Positions 34,513-43,981 of a stretch of 64,000 nucleotides of DNA are shown here, piece after piece. This DNA comes from Sphingomonas sp. R-74633. Its GTDB lineage: Bacteria; Pseudomonadota; Alphaproteobacteria; Sphingomonadales; Sphingomonadaceae. Position numbers and translations under genes: made by a program. The stretch's first letter is position 1. Every line of letters begins with the position of its first letter. The stretch is taken from assembly GCF_013416555.1 (NCBI RefSeq), contig NZ_JACCFG010000004.1:124001-188000 (forward strand). The letters are read 5' to 3'. The notes beneath the pieces are model-generated. The model searched no databases, was not told the DNA's origin, and was given only the letters and a program-made list of their open reading frames with translations.

Positions 34513-37500
34513 TCAGAAGTTCAGGCGCACGCCCAGGCGATAGGTCCGGCCCAGCGTGTCGTAGAGCGCCGGATTGACGTCGAGACCGGTATTGGTCTGC
34601 GGCGCCGGCGTCGGATCGTGATCGAAGAGATTGTCGACCTTGAAGAACGAGCTGATGTTCTTCGTCAGGTTCAGCGTGCCGCCCACGTCGAAATAGAAGG
34701 CGCCCTTCATCTTGTTGTAGTCGATCGTCGGATGGTTGCCGGTCGATGCCGGGCAGGCGGTGGTGCACACCACATATTGGTTGCCGAACACGCCGTCGCT
34801 GAACCAGCGCTGCTGGAGCGTGATGCTGAAAGCGTCGTTGGTATAGGTCTGCACCGCCAGCCACTTCCAGTCCGGCGTATTGCCGGTATTGGCGCCGGCC
34901 TGGTCGACCGTATCGACGCCGGCGATGCCTGCCCGCACCAGGAACTCACGAACATGCGTGCCGAGCGCGCGCAGGGTGAAGCTGCCCGGCAAGCCGAGCG
35001 GCCGCTGCCACTGGTAGCTCGCCTCGATATCGAAGCCGCTGGTCTTCCACGATGCCAGGTTGAACGGCTGGACATTGATGAAATTGCCGCCCTGCACCGG
35101 GCTGTTCAGCACGAAGCCGCCGCAGAACGCCTGGTTGCCGTCGAAGCAGAACTGCACGATCTGCTGCGCCGACAGGCTGGAGATCACCCCGTTCAGCTTG
35201 ATCGTATAATAGTCGACCGACAGGCTCAGCCCCGGCAGCCATTTCGGCCGCGACAGGACGATGCCGACCTCGGTGTTGCGCGCGATTTCCGGCTTCAGGT
35301 CGGGATTGCCGATCGTGTTCTGGAACGCCTGCACCGCGCCGGCGGGCGGGAACGGGTTGTTGAAGCTCGGCAGCGTCGTCACCGTCGGTGCGGCGAACAG
35401 CTCCGACAGGTTCGGCGCGCGCACGTCGCGCGAGGTCACGGCGCGCAGGCGGACGCCGTCGAGCGGCGTCTCCCAGGTGCCGCCGATCTTCCACGCCCAG
35501 ACCGTGCCCGAAGTGCTGTAGTGCGTGACGCGGCCGGCGCCGTTGAGGTTGGCGCTGCCGATCCCGTCGCTCTTGAACAGCGGCAGGTTGAGCTCGAGGA
35601 AGCCCTCGTACACGTCGTACTTGCCACCGCCATTCTTGTAGTTGCCGGCTGCCCAGTTGCTGCCCTGCGTGGCGTTGAGCAGCGGATCCGCCGGATAGTC
35701 GGCACTGTTCGGGCTGATCGCTGACACGCCGGCGCCGTAAGGATCGGCGTTTACCCGGTAATATTCCTTGCGATACTCGCCACCGAACGCGACCGAGAGC
35801 GGTCCTGCCCACAGATCGAAGGGCTCGCCCGAGAAGTTGATGCTGGCGACGTCCTGGGTCAGCTTGGTGTGCTGGAACGGCCCCGCGGCGGGCGTGACAT
35901 AGGCAAGCGCCGAGGCGGTGGGCGCGACATTGCCGAAGATGTTGATTGGCTGGCACCCCGCCGCCCGCGCCGTGGCGTCGGCACAGACGATCGCGCCGTT
36001 CAGCGAGATCGCATTGGTCGCGGCGACATAGCGGTTCTGCAGCACGATGGTGTCGACATCGATGTCCGAGATGGTCGTGCCGTGCTCGTAATAGGCGTCA
36101 TAATGCCAGCTGGACCCGCCGATCTGGCCCTTGATGCCGCCGACGAAGCGATATTGCCGCCGATCGGTCGAGACCTTGGGATCGGGGAAGTTCGCGTTGC
36201 TCGATCCGAAGCTGAACGAGGTGATGCCGGCGGTGACGCAGCGGTCCTTCACCAACTGCGGCACATAGGGGTTGGCGCATTGCACCGTCAGGCTCGGGCG
36301 GTTGTAGCCCGGGCTTGGCTGGTTGCTGGTCGTTACCTTCGCCACATTGACGGTCAGATAGATTTCGCTGTTCTCGGCGAAGTCGAAGCCGATCCGGCCG
36401 AAGCCGTTGATCCGCTCCAGCGCCGATTTGAGCGAGGCGCCGTCGCCGGGCGCACCCGACAGGTCGCCGCCGACGCAAAAAGCGTTGCCGGAGAAGCAGC
36501 CCGTAACGCCGCCGGTCCCGTTCGGGACGCCGGCCGAGCCATAGACGAAATTATAGGGCTGGCCGGCGGCGTCGAACGCGATGCCCTGCAGCGGTCCGTT
36601 GTTGATCAGGCCGTAACGGGCATATTGATAGGGCTGCGCATAGTCGCGGTAGCGGAACTGCGGCGTGCCGTTATTGGCCTGGCCGGTGTTGACCAGCGTG
36701 GATGCGCGATACCAGTCGCGGCTGCCCGCGAGATCGGTGCCGAAATCGCCGGGGCCAACGCCGTCCTCATGATCATATTCGCCGCTGGCGATCAGGTGCA
36801 GGCGATCGTCGAGCAGCGCTCCGCCCCAGGCCGCCTGGACCAGCGCCTGCTTGTCGTCGCCATAGCGCGTGATGCCGCCCTGGACATTGGCCTTGAAGCC
36901 CTTGAACCGGGTGTCGGTGATGAAGTTGACCACGCCGCCGACCGCGTCCGAGCCATAGGATGCGGAGGCACCGCCATTGACCACGTCGACGCGCTTGACC
37001 AGCAGCTGCGGGAACATGCTGATGTCGGGCACGCCGGTCACATTGGCGCCGACGACGCGCTGGCCGTCGAGCAGGGTCAGCGTGCGGATCGGCTGCAGGC
37101 CGCGCAGCGAGAACGAGCTGAGGCCCTGCTGGCCGCTCGAGGTGCTGAACGTGCCGGTGGCGGCACCGGTCGAGCCCTGCAACGACGGCAGCTGGGCGAT
37201 CGTGTTGAAGATGTTCGGCTGGGCGTTGTTGGCGATCTGCTCCTCGCCGATCACCGTTGTCGGGGTCGGCGCGGTGAAGCCGCTCGACAGGATGCGGGTG
37301 CCGGTGACGATGATCTGGCCGTCCTGCTTGTCGGCATCGGCGTCGCTCTGGTCGGCCGGGACCTCCTGGGCCACCGGAGCCGGCGCAGTCTGCGCGGCGG
37401 CGGGCGCGGCTGCCAGAACCGCGGCAAGCGCGGCAAGGCTGGTAGCGGTACCAAAAAATGCCGTCAGGTCACGGCGATCCGTTGCAAATCCGATCATCAT
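34513..37500 (-). CDS. TonB-dependent receptor, CirA/BtuB-like plug
   Basis: Outer-membrane receptor of 995 aa. Signal region to about residue 36 (A-A-A-Q), TonB-box region G-Q-I-I-V-T-G-T-R, plug with L-L-D-G-Q-R-V-V-G and the signature G-G-A-S-A-S-Y-G-S-D-A-V-G-G-V-V-N-F, barrel ending Y-R-L-G-V-R-L-N-F. This plug type differs from the other three receptors of the window. ATG 37500 (ATGATG) follows ACAGGGGA. It is 111 bp downstream of the beta-helix gene on the same strand, so the two probably work on the same substrate. Confidence 0.9.
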   Translation of the reverse strand: MMIGFATDRRDLTAFFGTATSLAALAAVLAAAPAAAQTAPAPVAQEVPADQSDADADKQDGQIIVTGTRILSSGFTAPTPTTVIGEEQIANNAQPNIFNTIAQLPSLQGSTGAATGTFSTSSGQQGLSSFSLRGLQPIRTLTLLDGQRVVGANVTGVPDISMFPQLLVKRVDVVNGGASASYGSDAVGGVVNFITDTRFKGFKANVQGGITRYGDDKQALVQAAWGGALLDDRLHLIASGEYDHEDGVGPGDFGTDLAGSRDWYRASTLVNTGQANNGTPQFRYRDYAQPYQYARYGLINNGPLQGIAFDAAGQPYNFVYGSAGVPNGTGGVTGCFSGNAFCVGGDLSGAPGDGASLKSALERINGFGRIGFDFAENSEIYLTVNVAKVTTSNQPSPGYNRPSLTVQCANPYVPQLVKDRCVTAGITSFSFGSSNANFPDPKVSTDRRQYRFVGGIKGQIGGSSWHYDAYYEHGTTISDIDVDTIVLQNRYVAATNAISLNGAIVCADATARAAGCQPINIFGNVAPTASALAYVTPAAGPFQHTKLTQDVASINFSGEPFDLWAGPLSVAFGGEYRKEYYRVNADPYGAGVSAISPNSADYPADPLLNATQGSNWAAGNYKNGGGKYDVYEGFLELNLPLFKSDGIGSANLNGAGRVTHYSTSGTVWAWKIGGTWETPLDGVRLRAVTSRDVRAPNLSELFAAPTVTTLPSFNNPFPPAGAVQAFQNTIGNPDLKPEIARNTEVGIVLSRPKWLPGLSLSVDYYTIKLNGVISSLSAQQIVQFCFDGNQAFCGGFVLNSPVQGGNFINVQPFNLASWKTSGFDIEASYQWQRPLGLPGSFTLRALGTHVREFLVRAGIAGVDTVDQAGANTGNTPDWKWLAVQTYTNDAFSITLQQRWFSDGVFGNQYVVCTTACPASTGNHPTIDYNKMKGAFYFDVGGTLNLTKNISSFFKVDNLFDHDPTPAPQTNTGLDVNPALYDTLGRTYRLGVRLNF

Positions 37501-37587
37501 CCATCCCCTGTTTTTCGGCGCTGCCCTTCGAGGGGCAGTCCGCCATTGCCCCCGGTCATTAGCCGATCGGGGCACGCCCAACATCTA

Positions 37588-37599
37588 CGACCATGGTCG
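37588..37599. repeat. Perfect 12-bp palindrome between beta-helix and receptor genes
   Basis: CGACCATGGTCG is a complete palindrome in the 111-bp gap between the two leftward genes. The gap also has a small hairpin CTGCCC/GGGCAG near 37530. The half-sites CGACC and GGTCG reappear with 8-bp spacing at 40729-40748 in the divergent promoter. Operator or chance cannot be separated here. Confidence 0.3.
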
Positions 37600-37611
37600 C
37601 AGACTGCGTTG

Positions 37612-40600
37612 TCAGGGGTGCGCGGCGTAGAGCGCGTGGTGGGTGAGGATGAACAAGGTGCGCCCGTCGGGACCGCCGAACAGCAGCTGCAGCGGGCGTT
37701 CGGGCACGTCGATCCGCCCGGCTTCGCGGCCATCGGAATCGTAGACGAAGACCTGCCCGTTCGCGACATAGACGCGCCCGTCCGGCCCCGTGGCGACGCT
37801 CTCGCCGCCACGTGCCGCGAAGACCTTGAGTTCCGTCACCGCGCCACCGGCGCCGAGAAGCCCGCTATAGGTGCGGTCCTCCGATCCGTTGGCGACGTAG
37901 ACGCGCTCGCCGACCTTGCCGGTGACCCAGCCATAGGTGTCGAGCGTGTCGGAGAAGCGCCAGCCGAGATGGTTGGCGGGACCCTGTTGCCAGACGCGGA
38001 AGGCGGGCAGCACCAGGCTGCCGTCGGGCGAGACATATTCGCGAGCCTTGGGCACAGCCATGTCGCGGGCGAACATCTCAGCGAGCGTGGTGAAATGGTC
38101 CGTCGCCGCGTCATACTGGTCGCGGAACTCGCCATTGTTCCAGAAGCTGCCGGGCAACGCGACGCGGGCACGGGCGTGATCGACGGCCGGCGTCGGCGCG
38201 ACCAGCTTCACGTCCTGCTCACCGGGCTTGAGGCTGTAGACCGTCGCCTCGGGGCCATCGGACGACAGCACCAGCAGACTGCCCGAGGAATCGACCGCGA
38301 GGTTGACCGGATCGAGCGGCGCATCGGCGACCACCGACAGGCCTTCCTTCTCCGACCAGCCATGGATCCGGTGGAACTGGCGATCTACGAAGTAGAGCTT
38401 GCCCGACGCGTCCACCGCGCCGCCACCCAGCGCGTAGAAGCCCTGGGCGAGCTGCGTGACCGGCACCAGCGAAGGCGCGGCGGCGGGTACCGGCGTGTCG
38501 GTCACGTCGAGCACGGCGAACTCGCGCTCGCGCACTTCCAGCCCGCGCGTCACGTCCTGGATCGCGTTGGCGTAGGGATATTTGCTCGCGCGCAGATAGG
38601 TGCCGCAGCCATTGGCGTCGCAGGTCGAGAAGCCGCTTTCGGCATTCACATGGACGTTGCGGAAGCGGATGTCCTTCGATCCGTAGAGCTTCACTGCAGT
38701 GGGCGCCGGCTGGAGCGAGCGAGTGACGCGGTAGCCGTGGAAATTGGCGAACAGGATGTCACTCGAATTACGCACTTCGAGCGCGACGGTGTTGCGGCTC
38801 TCGCCAGCCTCCTCCTCGGTCTGCGGGGCGAGGAACTGCCAGTTCCGCACCCGGTCGAGGACGATCTCGGCGCGGACATGGTGCTCGGCCGACATCTGGT
38901 AGACCACGCCCGGTGTGCTCGTGTCCGAGACATGAAGCCCGGCCTGGGCATAGGTATTGGGCGTCCACAGTCCATTGAAGGTCCCCCCGCCCCCATCGGT
39001 GACCCACAGGCTGGCATATTGGCCGTCCCAGCGCTTCTTCGGATCCGCGTCGGCAGTATGCGTGGCGTTGTACGGGTCGAAGCGGCTGCCGTCGGCAAGG
39101 TTGGTGCCGTGGCCGCCCTGGAACTTGACGTCGTCGACCAGCGACTTTTCGCCGGCACGCCACAATAGTGCTGTCGCCCGCGGATTGACGCCGCCGGTGA
39201 ACAGGCCGAGCCCAGAGACGATCGCATCGCCGCCCCTGGCGCTCTCGACCAGCGCCTTGGCCGGGCCGATGCCGCGATAGGCCGGCACATCCTCGGCAAG
39301 GATGATCTGGGTCAGGCTCGGATGGAGGCCGATCAAGACGCTGTCCGGACGCAGCCGGAGCGTGTCGCTGACGCGGTAGAAGCCGGTGGGGAAATAGACC
39401 ACGCGGTGGCTGTCGATCGCCTTCTGGATCGCGGCGGTATCGTCGGTTGCGTCATCACCCTTGGCGCCAAGGTCGCGGACATTGGTCCAGGCCGATACGT
39501 CAGGAAAGGCGCGGATCGCGGCGGCGCGGCGATCCGGCAGGCGCGCGAGCGGCGCGGCATCCATGCGGGTGGCAAACGCACCCGGCTGACCGAGCCCGGC
39601 GAGCGTCAGGCCATAGGTGAACTCCTTGACCCGGTAGCGCGGCGCCGGGCCGGCGACGGCGCGGCCACTCTCGCGGAAGCGCGCGAACACCGGCGTGCCG
39701 GTGGCAACGACATTGTCGAAGCCGATCTGGGTATAGGCATTGCCTTCGTTGCTGATGATCACGCCCGCCTTGGCGACATTCTCGAAGCGGACGTCCTTGC
39801 CCCACAGCCAGTCGCCATAGCCCTTGTCGATCTCGATCCCGACGGGGACATTGCGAAACAGCGTGTTGACCAGGGTCAGCCCCGCCTCATGCTCGCGGAT
39901 AGCCGCGTCACGCTGCCCCTCGAAGGTGGAATCGAGCAGGGTATATTGCCAGGCGGGTGAGGTCTTCTCCGCCAGGATGCCGTAGCGCCCCCCGAAGAAG
40001 CGCAGGTCCATGCCGAGATTACCAACCTGGTAGATGCCGGCAAGCGCAGTGCCCAGGCGGAAGTCGATATGCGCGAGATAGGCGTGCTGTGCGGTGTGGA
40101 AACGCACGCCGGTCGCCGCCGGATTGCCCGCAGCGATCTCGAAATCGACATTCGCCATCGCCGAATAGAAGGTTCCCGAATTGGCGTCGGCGATGTCGGG
40201 GTCGAACGGCACGCTGGTCGGCGGCGGCACCGCAACCTTGCCGCGGAGAGGCACGCCCCCCGGCCCCGGCGCCCCGCCGCTCGGCTGGTTGCCGGTGAAG
40301 AAGACCATGCTGCCGATGCCGTGCTGGAAGCCCGATGTGTCGGGCGCGAGATAGAAGACCGGGCGCGTCCTGCCGACGCCGAACAGCCGCACGCCGGGCC
40401 ACATGTAGATCGTGCGGGTGATGCGGTGCCGGCCCGAGGGCAGGAAGACCAGTCCACCGCCGGGCTTGGCGGCCGCCGCGTCGATCGCGGCCTGGATCGC
40501 ATCGCTGTCGTCCGCGATGCCGTCGCCCTTCGCCTTGACCGTGACGGCTGCGGGGTCGGCGGGTGCGGTAAGATAGACCGAGCGGGCCGGCTGCGCCTGC

Positions 40601-40668
40601 GCGCCCGAGACCTGCATCGCCGCGGCGATCATCCATGCTGCGATCCCGCTGCGCATCGTGCCGGTCAT
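37612..40668 (-). CDS. Secreted tandem beta-helix protein with C-terminal propeller
   Basis: Protein of 1018 aa. Signal peptide about 1-24. A first pectate-lyase-3-type beta-helix (about 30-400) opens with V-K-A-K-G-D-G-I-A-D-D-S-D-A-I and F-L-P-S-G-R-H-R-I. A second (about 410-720) opens with V-R-D-L-G-A-K-G-D-D-A-T-D-D-T-A-A-I. A C-terminal propeller-like part (about 740-1018) has Y-F-V-D-R-Q-F-H-R-I-H-G-W and D-G-R-V-Y-V-A-N-G-Q. Two successive beta-helices resemble GH55 glucanases; the propeller resembles lactonase-type blades. Lyase, hydrolase and epimerase are all possible. ATG 40668 is preceded by GGTGGGACAGGG. It is divergent from gluconokinase and has a paralog at 44005-46998. Confidence 0.75.
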   Translation of the reverse strand: MTGTMRSGIAAWMIAAAMQVSGAQAQPARSVYLTAPADPAAVTVKAKGDGIADDSDAIQAAIDAAAAKPGGGLVFLPSGRHRITRTIYMWPGVRLFGVGRTRPVFYLAPDTSGFQHGIGSMVFFTGNQPSGGAPGPGGVPLRGKVAVPPPTSVPFDPDIADANSGTFYSAMANVDFEIAAGNPAATGVRFHTAQHAYLAHIDFRLGTALAGIYQVGNLGMDLRFFGGRYGILAEKTSPAWQYTLLDSTFEGQRDAAIREHEAGLTLVNTLFRNVPVGIEIDKGYGDWLWGKDVRFENVAKAGVIISNEGNAYTQIGFDNVVATGTPVFARFRESGRAVAGPAPRYRVKEFTYGLTLAGLGQPGAFATRMDAAPLARLPDRRAAAIRAFPDVSAWTNVRDLGAKGDDATDDTAAIQKAIDSHRVVYFPTGFYRVSDTLRLRPDSVLIGLHPSLTQIILAEDVPAYRGIGPAKALVESARGGDAIVSGLGLFTGGVNPRATALLWRAGEKSLVDDVKFQGGHGTNLADGSRFDPYNATHTADADPKKRWDGQYASLWVTDGGGGTFNGLWTPNTYAQAGLHVSDTSTPGVVYQMSAEHHVRAEIVLDRVRNWQFLAPQTEEEAGESRNTVALEVRNSSDILFANFHGYRVTRSLQPAPTAVKLYGSKDIRFRNVHVNAESGFSTCDANGCGTYLRASKYPYANAIQDVTRGLEVREREFAVLDVTDTPVPAAAPSLVPVTQLAQGFYALGGGAVDASGKLYFVDRQFHRIHGWSEKEGLSVVADAPLDPVNLAVDSSGSLLVLSSDGPEATVYSLKPGEQDVKLVAPTPAVDHARARVALPGSFWNNGEFRDQYDAATDHFTTLAEMFARDMAVPKAREYVSPDGSLVLPAFRVWQQGPANHLGWRFSDTLDTYGWVTGKVGERVYVANGSEDRTYSGLLGAGGAVTELKVFAARGGESVATGPDGRVYVANGQVFVYDSDGREAGRIDVPERPLQLLFGGPDGRTLFILTHHALYAAHP

Positions 40669-40804
40669 CCCTGTCCCACCCTGGTCCTGCCCTGAATAGC
40701 ATGCCGATACGCGCGCGCGAGTGCCCCGGCGACCGCGACAAAGGTCGCAATGGTCAAAGCCCCCGCCTGCGAACATTAGCGTGCTATCCCAAGTGAGGAA
40801 CACC

Positions 40805-41347
40805 GTGGAAGCGCAGCGAAAAATGATCGGGTTGCCGCCCTGCGCGATCGTCGCGATGGGCGTGAGCGGCTGCGGCAAGTCGACACTGGTCGCGCATCTC
40901 GCCGCGCATCTCGGCGCCCCCGCTTTCGAGGGCGATGATTTCCATTCGGCGAGCAGCGTCGCCAAGATGCGCGCGGGCGAGCCGCTCGACGACACCGATC
41001 GCTGGCCCTGGCTCGACCGGCTGGGCGCGGCGATCGGCGCGGCGGTGCGGACAGACGGCGTTGCGGTCGCGGCCTGCTCGGCGCTCAAGCGCAGCTATCG
41101 CGAGCGGCTCGAACAGGCTGCGGGCGTGCCGCTCGCCTTCGTGCTGCTCGACGGCGAGCGCGAGGAGATCGCACCAAGGCTGGCGGCGCGGGCCGGCCAT
41201 TACATGGCCCCCAGTTTGCTCGACAGCCAGTTCGCCACGCTGGAGCGCCCCACGGCCGACGAGCGCGCGCTGGCGCTGCATTGCTACCGCCCGATCGAAG
41301 AGCTTCGCGGCGACGTGCTGCACTGGGCACGGACCAGTCTACCCTAG
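40805..41347 (+). CDS. gntK: Gluconokinase
   Basis: Cytoplasmic kinase of 180 aa forming 6-phosphogluconate from gluconate and ATP, feeding the Entner-Doudoroff route. Walker A is G-V-S-G-C-G-K-S-T at 19-27, followed by the family signature F-E-G-D-D-F-H and the late motif H-Y-M-A-P-S-L-L-D-S-Q-F-A-T-L-E. The length is usual for GntK. GTG 40805 is preferred because GAGGA lies six bases before it; ATG 40823 has no ribosome site. It is divergent from the beta-helix gene and overlaps the gntR stop by four bases (shared CTAG) in convergent orientation. Confidence 0.93.
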   Translation: MEAQRKMIGLPPCAIVAMGVSGCGKSTLVAHLAAHLGAPAFEGDDFHSASSVAKMRAGEPLDDTDRWPWLDRLGAAIGAAVRTDGVAVAACSALKRSYRERLEQAAGVPLAFVLLDGEREEIAPRLAARAGHYMAPSLLDSQFATLERPTADERALALHCYRPIEELRGDVLHWARTSLP

Positions 41348-42060
41348 GGCATCAGCCGCTTGCGGCCCTGCGAGAGATGCCAGCGCATCGCCAGCGCCGC
41401 GCCGTCGCCGTCCTGGGCGCGGATCGCGTCGACGATCGCGTCATGCTCGTCCATCATCGAGCCGATCACTTCGGGCGGGCGCGAGCGCGAGATGTCGACG
41501 CCGGCGCGCAATATGCCCATCACATCGTGCTGCAGATGATCGAAGGTCGACGTGAAGGCGCTGTTGCCCGTCGCCTCGGCAATCGCGCGGTGAAGCCGCC
41601 AATCCTCGTCATGCGCCGGAGCGCTGGAAAGCAAGGCGGTGCGCAGCGCCTCCAGCGCCGCGTCGATCGCATCCATCTGCTCATGCGAGCGGCGCTGTGC
41701 CGCCAGCCGCGCGGCCTCGGCCTCGAGCACGAAGCGGACTTCATAGGTGCCGAGCGTGCCCGCCAGCCCGTCCATCGGCACGTGCGAGCCGAGCCGGGCG
41801 GAGGGGCGGCGCTTGACGTAGGAACCGGCGCCGCGCCGCGCTTCGGTGATCCCGTCGGCAGCCAAGCGCACCAGCGCCTCGCGGACGATCGTGCGCGACA
41901 TGCCGAACAACTCCGCCAGCCGCGCTTCGGACGGCAGGCGATCGCCGGCCGCCAGATCGTCCTCGTTGATGATTTCGACGATCGCGGTGTAGGCGCGATC
42001 GGCGAGCCTGCCCTCCTGCACGGCGCTCCTCTTCTTCTCTCCGATGCGCGTCTCAGACAA
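41344..42060 (-). CDS. GntR-family regulator of the gluconate module (FadR type)
   Basis: Protein of 238 aa. Winged helix about 20-85 with D-R-L-P-S-E-A-R-L-A-E-L-F-G-M-S-R-T-I-V-R-E-A-L, then an FCD domain (E-V-R-F-V-L-E-A-E-A-A-R; D-E-H-D-A-I-V-D-A-I). It lies directly after the GntP permease with an 8-base overlap, so it is co-transcribed with it. It probably represses permease, kinase and beta-helix genes until gluconate or a related acid is present. The AAACCTGTCC elements upstream of the permease are its most likely sites. Confidence 0.88.
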   Translation of the reverse strand: MSETRIGEKKRSAVQEGRLADRAYTAIVEIINEDDLAAGDRLPSEARLAELFGMSRTIVREALVRLAADGITEARRGAGSYVKRRPSARLGSHVPMDGLAGTLGTYEVRFVLEAEAARLAAQRRSHEQMDAIDAALEALRTALLSSAPAHDEDWRLHRAIAEATGNSAFTSTFDHLQHDVMGILRAGVDISRSRPPEVIGSMMDEHDAIVDAIRAQDGDGAALAMRWHLSQGRKRLMP

Positions 42061-43393
42061 AGTAGCTGAGCGCCAATACCATGGCGAGTCCGGCGACGGA
42101 GATCACCGTCTCGAGCATCGACCAGGTGCGGAAGGTGTCCGCCGTGCTGGTGCCCATATAGCCCTTGACCAGCCAGAAGCCGGGATCGTTGACATGGCTG
42201 AAGAACACCGAGCCCGCGCCGATCGCGAGGACGACGAGCTCAGGCGAGGCACCCGAGGCCGCAACCACGCCGGGCATGATGCCGACCGCGGTGATCGTCG
42301 CCACTGTCGCCGATCCCGCCGCCAGCCTTATGCCGACCGCGACGAGCCAGCCGAGCAGCAGGGGCGAGATCGCGTACATCATCACCAGCCGCGCGAGCAG
42401 GTCCGACAGGCCGGCGGTGACCAGCACCTGCTTGAGCGCGCCGCCCGCGCCGATCGCGAGCAGGATCGCCCCCGCCGCGCCCATCGTCTCGAACCAGATC
42501 GCATCCTGGATGCTCGCCTCGCTCAGCCGCCGGCCGAACAGCAGGGGCAACGCGAGCATGTTGGTCACGAGCAGCGCCAGCACCGGATTGGCGGCCGCGG
42601 CAAGCCAGGGCGACTCCGCGAGCGCCGGCACCAGCTTGCCGAGCTCACCCGAGGCGATCAGTACGATCGGCAGTAGCACGACGAACAGCGAGACGGCGCG
42701 GCGCGGCGGCAGCATGTCGACGACGGGATCGCTCAGCACCGGCTCGGTCAGCTTGACGCCGGGCGTGACGATCCGGGCGAGCACCGGCCCGGCAAGGATC
42801 GCGACGGGGATGGCGATGATGATGCCGTAGAGCATCGTCAGGCCGAGACTGGCATGGAGCGCCTCGACCGCAAGCAGCGGCCCCGGATGCGGCGGCACCA
42901 GCGCGTGGACGACGCCGAGGCCGGCGAGTGCGGGCATGATCAGCCGCAGCTTGGTGCCGTCCGGGTCGCCCTCATCGGGCATTGCCTTGGCCGCGGCGAC
43001 GACGATCGGCAGCAGCAGCACAAGGCCGGTCTCGAAGAACAGCGGCAGGCCGATGACGATCGCGATGCCGAGCGTCGCCCAGGGCGCCGCCTTGGGCCCG
43101 GTCAGACGCAGCGCACCATTGGCCAGCGACGCCGCCGCGCCCGAGAGATGCAGCATCGCGCCGAGCGACAGGCCAAGCGCGACGACAAGGCCGGTACCGC
43201 CGACAATGTCGCCGACACCCTTCTGCACGGCCTTGGCAGTATCGCCGAGCGGCAGGCCCGCAAGCAGTCCAACAGCAAAGGCGCCGCACAGCAGGCCGAT
43301 AAAGGGATGGAGCCGGCCCCGCACGATCAGCACGATCGCCAGCGCAATGCCGGCAATGGCGGCGAGGACGAGCCGGATGTCGCCGCCGGTCAC
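42053..43393 (-). CDS. GntP-family gluconate:H+ symporter
   Basis: Inner-membrane permease of 446 aa with about 12-14 hydrophobic segments. Family signatures include G-L-P-L-F-F-E-T-G-L-V-L-L-L-P-I, V-P-P-H-P-G-P-L, and near the end F-F-S-H-V-N-D-P-G-F-W-L-V-K-G-Y. It imports gluconate or a related aldonate. It starts with GTG at 43393; nearby ATGs are out of frame. The 270-bp gap upstream holds an inverted AAACCTGTCC pair. With GntK and GntR it makes a complete gluconate uptake unit. Confidence 0.93.
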   Translation of the reverse strand: MTGGDIRLVLAAIAGIALAIVLIVRGRLHPFIGLLCGAFAVGLLAGLPLGDTAKAVQKGVGDIVGGTGLVVALGLSLGAMLHLSGAAASLANGALRLTGPKAAPWATLGIAIVIGLPLFFETGLVLLLPIVVAAAKAMPDEGDPDGTKLRLIMPALAGLGVVHALVPPHPGPLLAVEALHASLGLTMLYGIIIAIPVAILAGPVLARIVTPGVKLTEPVLSDPVVDMLPPRRAVSLFVVLLPIVLIASGELGKLVPALAESPWLAAAANPVLALLVTNMLALPLLFGRRLSEASIQDAIWFETMGAAGAILLAIGAGGALKQVLVTAGLSDLLARLVMMYAISPLLLGWLVAVGIRLAAGSATVATITAVGIMPGVVAASGASPELVVLAIGAGSVFFSHVNDPGFWLVKGYMGTSTADTFRTWSMLETVISVAGLAMVLALSYFV

Positions 43394-43493
43394 GCGGCGG
43401 CCCCGTGCGGTGCGCAGTCATGCGGCAATGCTGACATCGTTGTCCTCCCCGGAAGTCCTCGGCTTTTTCTTCGCAGCCCGTCGAACCGCATGA

Positions 43494-43580
43494 GTTGTAG
43501 GACAGGTTTCTGCAATTCGGCAACAGAAAAGGCTTGCTACCGCTACCAAATGCGGAACATATTAAAACCTGTCCAACTGA
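43494..43580. promoter_or_regulatory. Inverted AAACCTGTCC operator pair before the GntP gene
   Basis: GGACAGGTTT (43500-43509, part of TTGTAGGACAGGTTT) and AAACCTGTCC (43565-43574) are perfect 10-base inverted copies 55 bp apart, enclosing an AT-richer segment. TTGTAGGACA also fits the loose T-N-G-T-N-N-N-A-C-N-A pattern of FadR-type operators. They lie between the leftward permease-gntR pair and the rightward small regulator gene at 43664. Confidence 0.55.
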
Positions 43581-43663
43581 TTCCGGCCAACCGGAGCGTG
43601 GATCAGGATCGTGCGGCAACGTCGATCCGAGCATGAAGACCATGCGCCTCGAGGAGAGGATCG

Positions 43664-43945
43664 ATGAAGGTGACCGTTCAGGAAGCGAGTCGGAAAGCAG
43701 CGGTTTCGGCCGCCATGCCCCATGCGATCGACGCGACGGGCAAGTCCGTGCATCTCACGCCCACCCAGCTCAAGGTGATGCAGGGCGTGTATTCGGGGCA
43801 ACTCAACAAGCAGATCGCCTATGAGCTCGGTATCGCCGAAGCCACGGTGAAGGCGCACATGACCGCACTGATGCGCAAGCTCAACGTGCGCAACCGCACC
43901 CAGGTGGCGATCGCCGCGCAACGCCTGGCTTTCCCGCTTTCCTGA
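43664..43945 (+). CDS. Stand-alone LuxR-type DNA-binding protein (93 aa)
   Basis: A short N-terminal tail is followed by a complete GerE/LuxR helix-turn-helix (about 30-90): L-T-P-T-Q-L-K-V-M-Q, N-K-Q-I-A-Y-E-L-G-I-A-E-A-T-V-K-A-H and M-R-K-L-N-V-R-N-R-T-Q. No receiver or autoinducer domain is present, so it could be a constitutive or co-factor-controlled activator. ATG 43664 follows GAGGAGAGG. It is 59 bp before the second beta-helix gene on the same strand and may regulate it. Confidence 0.8.
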   Translation: MKVTVQEASRKAAVSAAMPHAIDATGKSVHLTPTQLKVMQGVYSGQLNKQIAYELGIAEATVKAHMTALMRKLNVRNRTQVAIAAQRLAFPLS

Positions 43946-43981
43946 CTTCCCCGGCGCGGCCCGTCCGCGCCTCCTTTCTCC

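Noticed and set aside
35869..39168. 1099-codon open frame on plus, antisense to the TonB receptor and beta-helix genes
   Set aside because: Spans two real genes and their gap, no recognisable domain, composition typical of antisense reading.
37588..40748. CGACC/GGTCG half-sites at 37588 and 40729 as one operator type
   Set aside because: Half-site spacing differs (2 versus 8 bases), and GC-rich palindromes of this size arise often by chance.
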